Of a stretch of DNA of 64,000 nt, positions 16,932-24,630 are shown one piece after another (the stretch's first letter is position 1; each line of letters opens with the position of its first letter). Origin of the DNA: an uncultured Oscillospiraceae bacterium (lineage in GTDB: Bacteria > Bacillota > Clostridia > Oscillospirales > Ruminococcaceae); contig CAJJZS010000001.1 of the NCBI GenBank assembly GCA_905197685.1, positions 186,001 through 250,000 of the forward strand. Reading direction: 5' to 3'. The notes below the pieces were generated by a model. The model saw nothing but the letters and a program-made list of their open reading frames with translations. It made no database searches and was not told where the DNA came from. Both the position numbers and the translations under genes were made by a program.

Positions 16932-17203
16932 TACAAATAAATCCTCCTTTTCATTATGAATTTTTTTAAAACAATATAATGATAGCAGGAAAAACGAAAA
17001 AAGGAAAGAGGTATAGAAATTAACGATAAACACCGTCTAAAGAGGCAGAAAAAACACGAAAAGTAACAGAAAAATACAATTTTTATCGAAGAAATCTATC
17101 AGAGAAATCTGGGTATTGAAAAAATCAATTTGAATTTTTTTGGAGGATATGATAAAATCAAGCCGTAAATGTAAACAATTTGTAGAAAAAGGAGGTGGAA
17201 ATT
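16932..17203. promoter_or_regulatory. divergent regulatory region of the SAO locus
   Basis: These 272 AT-rich bases separate saoT and saoP. A rightward promoter is visible: TTGAAT (17130–17135), 17 bases, TAAAAT (17153–17158). A leftward promoter is not clear. No regulator gene of the MerR or ArsR type lies nearby, and I see no obvious long palindrome. Confidence 0.55.
17130..17158 (+). promoter_or_regulatory. predicted sigma-A promoter for saoP
   Basis: TTGAAT and TAAAAT are separated by 17 bases, 46 bases before the saoP start. Confidence 0.55.
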
Positions 17204-18031
17204 ATGGATAACGGTCAAAGAGATGTCAACCGTATGATACAGGCGTCAAAGATGAAGGACAGACGAAACTGGAAAAAGTTAAACGGCAAAGACTTCAATA
17301 TTTATACACCGATTGCGGTAGGCACAATTTGCTTAATCTGGTTTGTTGCGGCTCATGTGGCAAACAATCCGTTCCTGTTCCCGACTTTGGAATCGGTGTT
17401 GTTTAAAACGGTGGATTCGTTAAGGGACGTGTACGTGTTAAAGAATATCGCAATCACCCTGCGCCGTGTACTGACAGGTACATTGTACGCCTTTATCATC
17501 GGTTTGCCGATAGGCTTGATTATGGGATATTCCAACAAAATGCTGCGGGCGATGGCACCGTTTATTAACTCGCTGCGTCAGATTCCGATTATGGCGTGGG
17601 TTCCGCTGTCCATCGTTTGGTTTGGATTGGGCGACGGTCCGACAATCTTCATGATTGCATTCAGCGGAATCTTTACCATTATTCTGAATACTATTGCAGG
17701 CGTTCAGGACATCAGCAAAGATTTTTACAATGCGGCAAGAAGTATGGGCGCAAACACCTTGGATATTATAAAGGATATTGTAGTACCGGGCGCGCTTCCG
17801 GGTGTAATCACCGGAATCCGACTGGCAATCGGTATGGGATGGATGTCCGTCATCTGAGCGGAGTTTATTGCAACAAGTGCCGGGTTCGGTTACATAATGG
17901 TTGAAGCTCAGGGAAGAATGGAAACAAGCACCATTATGGCATATATGCTGTTGGCAGGTTTAATCGGTTTTGCGATTGACAGAATCATGCTGCTGATTGA
18001 AAGCATTTTGCTCAAATGGAAAGCAGAGTAA
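17204..18031 (+). CDS. saoP: ABC transporter permease selenoprotein with in-frame TGA
   Basis: Read through the TGA at 17855–17857 this is a 275-aa permease of the SsuC/TauC type with about six membrane helices. The EAA loop (YNAARSMGANTLDIIKDIVVP) is intact, split here by family positions, and is followed by GMGWMSVI-U-AEFIATSAGFGY. In the family this is the very conserved segment GW(4 residues)AAE, and Sec 218 takes the place of the first Ala. The 58 residues after the TGA are good permease sequence in frame, ending LKWKAE. The ATG at 17204 has GGAGG 8 bases upstream. Partner ATPase is saoA. Confidence 0.88.
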
Positions 18032-18248
18032 TTGTTCCCTACGGCGAGGCTTTAGCCGGTGGATTATCGCCAAAAAAATTTCAAGCGGTCGAGTGCCGCG
18101 CAGTTTATGTGGGTAAGTTTTTTTATAGAGTTTAAAGGTTAAAAGTTAAAGGTTTGAAGAGTTTGTTTTAAAATATCGTATTTTGATATGGAAAGTACGA
18201 TATTTTTCTAAATATAGAAAAATTAAAGAAACAGGAGAGTATTTGAAG
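18032..18248 (+). promoter_or_regulatory. saoP–saoB spacer with perfect inverted repeat
   Basis: The 217-base gap contains AAATATCGTA (18172–18181) and its exact complement TACGATATTT (18197–18206) around 15 bases. The right arm runs into TTTTTC. It could be a weak terminator reducing read-through, an operator, or a processing site that lets the binding proteins be made in excess. There is no coding sequence here. Confidence 0.5.
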
Positions 18249-19511
18249 ATGGGACTGAAAAAAGCAGCTTGTCTTTTGCTTGCTTCTTCTATGTTGATGG
18301 TCACTTTGGGCGGATGCTTAAAGGACAGCAGTCAGCAGTCTGCAACCGTTCAGGTAGATTATAATGCGGAAGAAGAGGTCGCAAAATACAAGGATCATTT
18401 AGGCGAACTGTCCGAAGCGGACAAAAATTATGTAGTACAGTTAGGTTACAATAACTGCGACCACATGGTGGCTTCTCTGGTTGGGGAAGGCAGCGGTATT
18501 TTTGACGCTTTGGGACTGAACGTGAACATCACCAAAACAGGTCAAATCATGCAGGCAATGGCGTCCGGAGAAATGGACGTCGGCTATCAGGGCATTGTAG
18601 GAGCAATCAACTCGGTAAACAACGGCGCACCGCTGTTTATGGCAGCGGCAAACCATCTGGGCGGTTCCTACTATCTGGTAGTGGACAATGATATTGAAAA
18701 GCCGGAGGACTTAATCGGCAAAAAGCTGGCAATCGGCAGCGAGCCGTGGAAAGGTCCGGAATGGTGCGGTTGGGCAGAAAAACTGGGTATTCCTGTTATG
18801 ACCGAAGGAAACTATGAAACGGTTGAAATGAGCGCAACCGATGCGCTGATTGCGATGAAAGCCGGTCAGATTGACGGCTTCGGAACGTGAGACCCTTTTG
18901 CCTCTCAGGCAGAGTTCGAAGGTATCGGACACGTTATCGCAACCGACTGGGGTTATAAAGGAAGCAAACTGGGTGTTGACAAGGACAGCAACGACTTGGA
19001 TAACTGGGGCGTATGCTGTGTGTACGCAATGAGCAACAACTTTAAAGAAGAACATCCGGAACTGGCAAAGCGTCTGGTTTTGGCTCACGCTTTATCGGTA
19101 AAATATATTTATCAGCATCCGTACAATGCAGCGATGATTTTCGCAGACGCATTCGGCACAAAACCGGAAGCGGCGCTGAACACCATCTATATGAAAACGG
19201 TAAAGGAAGGACGCACCTTAACCTGGCAGTTCTCCGAAAAGAATCTGGAAAACCTGATTGCAAACTGGAATCAGTATGATACCATTCCGGAAGAGGATCG
19301 CCTGAAGATTGATGACCTGCACAAGTTTATGTCCACCGATTTAATCGAGGAGTGCGGTGTAGAAGATTTCCACGAGTTCATCAAAAACGAAGTAGAACCG
19401 CTTTATCCAACCGGTATCAGCTTTGAAGATTGGCTGAAAAAAGCCAAAGAAATCGACGGCATTACCAGTACTGAATACGATGATGCCGCCAACATTATGA
19501 TGAACGACTAA
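18249..19511 (+). CDS. saoB: substrate-binding lipoprotein selenoprotein with in-frame TGA (first of tandem pair)
   Basis: The 420-aa lipoprotein has a signal peptide ending in the lipobox LGGC (Cys 23) and an NMT1/TauA-type binding fold: GQIMQAMASGEMDVGYQG near 100–117 and DLIGKKLAIG near 160. The TGA at 18888–18890 is residue 214 in QIDGFGT-U-DPFASQ, a position where relatives often have Trp, Gly or Cys before an acidic residue and Pro. A vicinal pair, Cys 256–257, lies in GVCCVYAM. The last 205 residues after the TGA remain in frame and match the second copy. The RBS is AGGAGAG. Confidence 0.87.
18891..18911 (+). promoter_or_regulatory. candidate SECIS hairpin in first saoB
   Basis: TGCCT, loop CTC, AGGCA (18899–18911) begins 8 bases after the TGA. 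The same hairpin is present in the second copy. The loop lacks a G, so the true SelB-binding fold may differ. Confidence 0.35.
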
Positions 19512-19587
19512 AATAAAATACAAGTACTTCTAAGACTGAATCGGTGTTTCATAAAAACAATTTGTATGAGTCTTTAGGAGGACAAAA

Positions 19588-20844
19588 ATGAAGTTTGGCA
19601 AAAAGAGTCTGTGCCTTTTGCTTGCGGCTTCGATGATGGTAGTTACCCTGGGCGGATGCTTAAAGGACAGCAGTCAGCAGTCCGCAACCGTTCAGGTAGA
19701 CTACAATGCAGAGGAAGAAGTAGCAAAGTATAAGGACCACCTGGGCGAGTTATCCGAAGCAGACAAAAATTATGTGGTACAGATGGGTTACAACAACTGC
19801 GACCACATGGTGGCTTCTCTGGTCGGAGAAGGCAGCGGCATCTTTGATGCGCTGGGATTAAATGTAAATATCACCAAAACCGGTCAGATTATGCAGGCGA
19901 TGGCATCCGGAGAAATGGATGTCGGCTACCAGGGAATCGGCGGCGCGGTTCGTTCGGTAAACAACGGCGCGCCTTTGTTTATGGCAGCGGCAAACCATCT
20001 GGGCGGTTCCGAGTATCTGGTTGTCAGCAATGACATTCAGGACCCACAGGATTTAATCGGCAAAAAGCTGGCAATCGGCGGCGAGCCGTGGAAAAGCCCG
20101 CAATGGTGCAGCTGGGCGGAAGAACTGGGTATTCCGGTTATGACAGACGGCAACTATGAAGCGGTAGATATGAGCGCGACCGATGCGCTGATTGCAATGA
20201 AAGCCGGTCAGGTAGACGGCTTCTCGACGTGAGACCCCTTTGCCTCTCAGGCAGAGTTCGAAGGTATCGGACACGTTATTGCAACCGACTGGGGTTATAA
20301 AGAAGGCGACGGCAACAACCTGGATAACTGGGGTATGTGCTGTGTATACGCTATGAGCAACACCTTTAGAGAAGAGCATCCGGAACTGGCAAAACGTCTG
20401 GTTTTGGCTCACGCTTTATCCATTAAGTACATCTATCAGCATCCTTACAATGCGGCAATGATCTTTGCAGACGCATTTGGCACAAAGCCGGAGGTTGCGC
20501 TGAACACCATCTACATGAAAACGGTAAAAGAAGGACGCACTCTAACCTGGCAGTTCTCCCAGAAAAATCTGGAAAACTACATGAAAGAGTATGAGAAGTA
20601 CAGCGAATATGTTCCGGAAGAAAATATCCCGAACATTGATGACTTTGAAAAGTTCATGTCTACCGATTTGATTGAAGCCTGCGGTGTAGAAGATTTCCAT
20701 GATTTTATTGCAAATGAAGTGGAACCGCTCTATCCAATCGGCATCAGCTTTGAGGATTGGCTGAAAAAAGCCAAAGAAATCGACGGTATCACCAGCACCG
20801 AATACGATGATGCCGCAGATATTATGATGAACGACCAGGAATAG
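19588..20844 (+). CDS. saoB: substrate-binding lipoprotein selenoprotein with in-frame TGA (second of tandem pair)
   Basis: This 418-aa paralogue of the preceding gene has the same layout: lipobox LGGC (Cys 24), Sec 215 from the TGA at 20230–20232 in QVDGFST-U-DPFASQ, and a GMCCVYAM pair. The two proteins are roughly 80% identical by eye. They differ mainly around residues 140–165 (GSEYLVVSNDIQDPQ here) and 335–350, so ligand preference may differ. A GGAGG lies 7 bases before the ATG. The tandem copy follows 76 bases after the first and probably arose by duplication. Confidence 0.87.
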
Positions 20845-20918
20845 AAACTGAAAAAAGCGTCTGTATCACAGTGCAGACGCTTTTCCTACGGATAAACAGA
20901 GGACGGAGATATATTTTT

Positions 20919-21551
20919 ATGGCAGAACAGATTCAAAATATCAGTCAAAAATTTAATGACGCGCAGAACCAAGTGCGTCTGGCAATCATGAACTTTATCA
21001 TTGATAACAAAAGACCGTTTTCCATCACAAAGGACGGTTATGCGGTGCTTGCAGGGATTACCCTCTCTTCCGAACAGGACTTTGAAGAAATCGTAAAGAC
21101 CTTAAAGGAAAAGGACGGAATCGTAACCGATGAGGAGCAGAATGTTAATTTTATCTACCCGGTTTCTGCGATGCCGACCAATCATCGGGTTACTTTGGCA
21201 GACGGAAGAAGCTTTACTGCGATGTGCGCGATTGATGCAATCGGCGCGGCGTTTACCTTTCATCAGGATACCGAAGTTCATTCCAAATGTACCGGCTGCG
21301 GAACCGATGTTTTTGTAAAGGTGCAGGACGGAAAAATTACCGACTATTCTCCGAAAGGACTTCACGCTCTGACCTTTACCCTGGGTGAGATTGCAAACTG
21401 GGCGGGCTCCTGCTGAAACGCCATGAATTTCTTCTGTACGAAGAACGAAATGGAACAGTACATCAAAGAGATGAATCTGGATTTAAGCACTGTAATTCAG
21501 GCAGATATGGAGATTGCTTTGCAGGAGGCAAAGAAAACATTTTTAGTATAA
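20919..21551 (+). CDS. saoL: MerB-like organometal lyase selenoprotein with in-frame TGA
   Basis: Read through the TGA at 21414–21416 this is a 210-aa homologue of alkylmercury lyase MerB, which cleaves carbon–mercury bonds. An N-terminal winged-helix-like part (RPFSITKDGYAVLAG) precedes MCAIDAIG, where Cys 103 and Asp 106 match MerB Cys 96 and Asp 99. The TGA is residue 166 in GSC-U-NAMNFF; MerB has its second catalytic Cys 159 the same 63 residues after Cys 96. Sec therefore replaces the catalytic Cys. The ATG at 20919 has GGACGGAG upstream. It ends the rightward unit. Confidence 0.9.
21429..21445 (+). promoter_or_regulatory. candidate SECIS hairpin in saoL
   Basis: TTCTTC, loop TGTAC, GAAGAA forms a perfect 6-bp stem 12 bases after the TGA. 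The loop has G in its second position, as bacterial SECIS loops require. Confidence 0.55.
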
Positions 21552-21553
21552 TC

Positions 21554-21595
21554 AATTCCCCTGATATCATACTTAAATATGATATCAGGGGAATT
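21554..21595. terminator. bidirectional intrinsic terminator
   Basis: An 18-base perfect inverted repeat, AATTCCCCTGATATCATA and its complement, flanks a 6-base loop. It divides saoL from the convergent glutamine-amidotransferase gene. Confidence 0.9.
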
Positions 21596-21616
21596 ATCTT
21601 TATTGAGAGTAGTAAG

Positions 21617-22327
21617 CTATTGAGAAGCCTTTTGAACTAAAGCGAGAAATATTTTTCGATTTTCAGTACTGGAAGTCATGTGTTCGGGATGCCACTGAAC
21701 CCCCAAGCAAAATGGGTGTTCTTCTAACTCAATACTTTCTGGGATACCGGCAGGACTATATGAGGAAATGACAAGACCCTTTCCCGGAGATTTTACTGCC
21801 TGATGGTGAAGAGAATTTACATAAAAAGAAGAACTTCCTGTTATTTTTTTCAGCAAGCTGTTTGTTTGCACAGAAACGGAGTGAGTTCCATTTTTTCTGC
21901 CCTTTGCATCCATATGATTTTCATTTTTTGAAATGTGTTGAATGTCTTGGTACAGTGTGCCATTTAGTGCAACATTCATGATTTGACAGCCGCGGCATAT
22001 TCCGAGAACAGGTTTTTTACTTTCAATCACCATACGCATCAAAGGAATTTCCATTGCATCGCGTTGACGGTGATAAGTGCGAGAGGGGTCTTCTTGTTCA
22101 TAATATAATGAAGGCGATACATCTGCGCCACCGGGAAAAAGAAATCCATCGCACTCTTCGATATACTGCTTTAGTTTTTGGGAATCTTCTGTCCAAGGAA
22201 GCCAACGAGGGATTCCTCCCGCTTTTTTTAATGCAGCAGGATATTTTGACCTAAGATAAATACGAAGTAGATTATCGTGTCCCATTTCAGGAATTCCGAT
22301 AACAGGTTTAAAGTTTTTCGGTTTCAT
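21617..22327 (-). CDS. gamma-glutamyl hydrolase-type class I glutamine amidotransferase (PuuD-like)
   Basis: The 236-aa cytoplasmic enzyme is of the peptidase C26 group that splits gamma-glutamyl bonds. It shows FLFPGGADVSP near residues 63–73, the nucleophile elbow LGICRGCQ near 112–119 with the catalytic Cys, and the His–Glu pair in VQWHPEHM near 212–219. The natural substrate of the family is gamma-glutamyl-GABA, but relatives accept other gamma-glutamyl amides. It overlaps the permease gene upstream by 20 bases, so the two are co-translated. The context suggests a gamma-glutamyl peptide as substrate. Confidence 0.9.
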   Translation of the reverse strand: MKPKNFKPVIGIPEMGHDNLLRIYLRSKYPAALKKAGGIPRWLPWTEDSQKLKQYIEECDGFLFPGGADVSPSLYYEQEDPSRTYHRQRDAMEIPLMRMVIESKKPVLGICRGCQIMNVALNGTLYQDIQHISKNENHMDAKGRKNGTHSVSVQTNSLLKKITGSSSFYVNSLHHQAVKSPGKGLVISSYSPAGIPESIELEEHPFCLGVQWHPEHMTSSTENRKIFLALVQKASQ

Positions 22328-23681
22328 TGATTTCCTCCATAGCCTGACGACGGGCTTCTTCTACTGATTTCATAGAAACTTTTCCGGATTTCATTCTAAA
22401 ATAGCTGTATAAGAAAATAATAATCATTAAAGCAGGAACAATAATTTTATCATTTTTTCCTAGTGTGGTAAACATAGCAGCGCATACCAGGAGATCGGCA
22501 GCCATAGAAAGAATGATAACGACGATAAGAGCCGGCATTGGCATATGGAAAAAGCTGCGTTTCCATGCATTTGGATATTTTTTAGGAATTTTTAAAAATA
22601 AAATGTTATTTAACATTGAAAGAAACATGATAGGAATCATTAAATAAGAGGCGATTTGATCCAGTCCCATTCCGCATACAATAGGAAGAACTCCGACAAA
22701 ATAAGTAATCAGCATAGTAACCCATGGATAGCCGTTTTTGGTTTTTTTACCGATAAATTCAGGAAACCAACCATCTTCCACAGCAGAAAGAATAGGATAT
22801 TTTAAAGAAGAAATTGTTCCGTAAAGTGAGGTTGCAATTGCAAAACACGCTCCTCCTAAAATAAAAATCAGAAAAACAGGATAGGGAAACATTGCTTTGG
22901 ATACAACGGCAAGGCTTTGGTTTGCAACCTCAGAAACAGGAAGAACACCGGAAGCAACGACAGCAATCAGCATATACAAAATGCCTACAATGACAGTGGT
23001 AATTAAAATAGCAATTGGAATGGAACGAGTCGGCTTTTTAGCGTCTGAAGCGTAAGAAACTAACATAGTGCTGCCTTGGCAAGCAATTCCCATAACAGCA
23101 ACAGCGCAGGCAAACCCGAGTGGACCGCCGCTGAAATACTCACTGTCATTAAAAGAGAAAGCACCGGGCTGAACTTGGGGAACACCAACAACAATGAATA
23201 CAGTTAAAGATACCACCATAACGAGTACCATAATCATATTTAATTTAGCCATAAATTTAGTACCTTTAATAGTTGAAAGGAAAAACAGAGTCATAATTAC
23301 GAAAGCAATCAGAGATTCGTAAGCTTCAAGTTGAGGAAAAGGAATTTTTGCATACTTAACGATTGAAATTGCAAATCCAGAAATTGCCATGCTTTTAATA
23401 ATTTGGGTAACCGCGCTGACGCCTGCTAAAAGAGGTGGTTGAAGCACAGCGCTTTGGGCGTATTTTCCACCGCTTAATGGTAATGTTCCTGCTAAAAGCG
23501 TATTATAAGCATACGCAAAAAGCATGGCAAAACTTGCGACTAACATTGCGATGGAAACAGAACGACCGGTGAATCCGATTGCAAGTCCCATATAGACGAA
23601 AATACCGGAACCAATACAATTTCCGACACCGTATCCAACAAGATCACCGACGGTTAGCTGTTTGCTTTTCTGATTCTTCAT
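22308..23681 (-). CDS. APC-superfamily amino acid permease
   Basis: The 457-aa membrane protein has about twelve helices and the APC entry motif GNCIGSGIFVYMG in helix 1. Later segments such as VMGIACQGSTMLVSYASDAKKPTRSIP, split over helices 6–7, are typical of amino acid transporters in this superfamily. The ATG at 23681 has GGAGG upstream, and a palindrome sits right behind it. It heads the leftward arm of a divergent cassette with marR, a C–S lyase and a dipeptidase, so its cargo may be a peptide or amino-acid S-conjugate. Confidence 0.87.
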   Translation of the reverse strand: MKNQKSKQLTVGDLVGYGVGNCIGSGIFVYMGLAIGFTGRSVSIAMLVASFAMLFAYAYNTLLAGTLPLSGGKYAQSAVLQPPLLAGVSAVTQIIKSMAISGFAISIVKYAKIPFPQLEAYESLIAFVIMTLFFLSTIKGTKFMAKLNMIMVLVMVVSLTVFIVVGVPQVQPGAFSFNDSEYFSGGPLGFACAVAVMGIACQGSTMLVSYASDAKKPTRSIPIAILITTVIVGILYMLIAVVASGVLPVSEVANQSLAVVSKAMFPYPVFLIFILGGACFAIATSLYGTISSLKYPILSAVEDGWFPEFIGKKTKNGYPWVTMLITYFVGVLPIVCGMGLDQIASYLMIPIMFLSMLNNILFLKIPKKYPNAWKRSFFHMPMPALIVVIILSMAADLLVCAAMFTTLGKNDKIIVPALMIIIFLYSYFRMKSGKVSMKSVEEARRQAMEEINETEKL

Positions 23682-23695
23682 AAAAAAACCTCCAA

Positions 23696-23720
23696 AATTA
23701 TTTTAGATACTAAAATAATT
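23696..23720. promoter_or_regulatory. predicted MarR operator O1
   Basis: AATTATTTTAG, ATA, CTAAAATAATT is a perfect 11-bp-arm palindrome directly upstream of the permease RBS. The same 20-base core recurs at 23995–24020. Confidence 0.65.
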
Positions 23721-23969
23721 GATAAAAAATAAAGCTCATAAATTATTTTATAAGCTAAACTATATCACAAGATAAGAATAGCATAACTTGACGTAAATTA
23801 CAATATATTTGATAAATAAAAATTATTTTTATTTATTTTTACAATTTAATTGTAACTTTTTTATGTATAATTTCTAATGTATAAAGAAGGTGTTTTGTTA
23901 AAATAAGATAAAAAAACTAAAAAAACAAAGCAGATTAACTAAAGATTAAAAGTAGAGCATAAATTAGTA

Positions 23970-23998
23970 TTGACATATCATTTGGAAAGTGATAAAAA
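23970..23998 (+). promoter_or_regulatory. predicted sigma-A promoter for marR–lyase–dipeptidase
   Basis: A consensus TTGACA (23970–23975) and TAAAAA (23993–23998) have a 17-base spacer. The -10 region overlaps operator O2. Confidence 0.6.
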
Positions 23999-24020
23999 TA
24001 ATTTAGATACTAAAATAATT
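23995..24020. promoter_or_regulatory. predicted MarR operator O2
   Basis: This copy shares TTTAGATACTAAAATAATTG with O1 but its left arm is imperfect (TAATTTAG). It covers the -10 and start region of the rightward promoter. Confidence 0.6.
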
Positions 24021-24138
24021 GGCGCGGAGGGGAGGTGAAAAATCATAATATATATTTGCCCAATATAAAATATCTCTTTTACAATGTGGATAATTGTGTT
24101 ATGATAAAAGAAATAATATAATTATCGGAGGAATAGCT

Positions 24139-24591
24139 ATGGATCGGATTGGACAAATCCACGAGTTAGTTTTAAAAATAAGAAAAGTAACAGAAACTCA
24201 CAGTAAGTATATGGCAGTTGAAAGAGATTATTTTAAAGGGGAACATCTGTTTATGAGAGAAGCTCATATGATTGTGGAAATCGGAGAGCTGCAACAACCC
24301 ACAATGTCAGAATTGGCTCAAAAAATGGAAGTTACTCCGGGGGCAATCAGTCAATTAGCGGTAAGAATGGAAAAAAAAGGATTCATTCAAAGAATACCGG
24401 ATACAGAAGATAAAAGAAAAAATTTTGTTATTTTAACAGAAAAAGGAAAAGAGTTTTATAAACTGCATAAAGCGTTTGATGAAGAACAATACCGTAAAGC
24501 AGATAAACTGTTGTCGGAATACACGCAAGAACAATTGGAAGAATTTATTCGATTTGAAGAAAAGGTCAATCAAATATTTCAACAATATTAG
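24139..24591 (+). CDS. MarR-family transcriptional regulator
   Basis: The 150-aa product has the MarR winged helix: QQPTMSELAQKMEVTPGAIS for the helix-turn-helix (about residues 52–72), then LAVRMEKKGFIQRI and the wing DTEDKRKNFVILTEKG. Dimerisation helices flank it. MarR proteins are repressors released by a small ligand. The ATG at 24139 follows CGGAGGAA. Two matching palindromes in the divergent region are likely its sites, making it autoregulatory and controller of both arms. Confidence 0.9.
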   Translation: MDRIGQIHELVLKIRKVTETHSKYMAVERDYFKGEHLFMREAHMIVEIGELQQPTMSELAQKMEVTPGAISQLAVRMEKKGFIQRIPDTEDKRKNFVILTEKGKEFYKLHKAFDEEQYRKADKLLSEYTQEQLEEFIRFEEKVNQIFQQY

Positions 24592-24630
24592 AGTAAATGT
24601 ATCGTTGTTCTTTTTATAAGGAGAATTGTT

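Larger units (their letters stand above)
23682..24138. promoter_or_regulatory. divergent control region of the MarR cassette
   Basis: These 457 very AT-rich bases lie between the permease and marR. They contain two copies of one palindrome (23696–23720 and 23995–24020), a further imperfect inverted repeat AGCTCATAAA/TTTTATAAGCT near 23732–23756, and a promoter facing marR. No coding sequence is present. Confidence 0.65.

Noticed and set aside
16932..17203. MerR- or ArsR-type operator between saoT and saoP
   Set aside because: I looked for a dyad in a 19-base promoter spacer or an ArsR-like palindrome; the rightward promoter has an ordinary 17-base spacer and no strong dyad.
14757..21416. TGA read as tryptophan through a changed genetic code
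   Set aside because: TGG is used for Trp throughout, and TGA ends several intact genes (the DUF58 gene at 38084, the response regulator at 62709, the GLUG lipoprotein at 44842). In-frame TGA appears only in the SAO genes, one per gene.
14205..21551. Six adjacent pseudogenes or sequencing errors
   Set aside because: Each gene has exactly one in-frame TGA and no frameshift, good family sequence continues after it, both tandem copies have it at the same codon, and in saoL it falls on the catalytic position.
12962..21551. Classical mer operon
   Set aside because: There is no MerA, MerR, MerT or MerP. The only mer-like gene is the Sec-containing MerB homologue, and transport is by an ABC importer.
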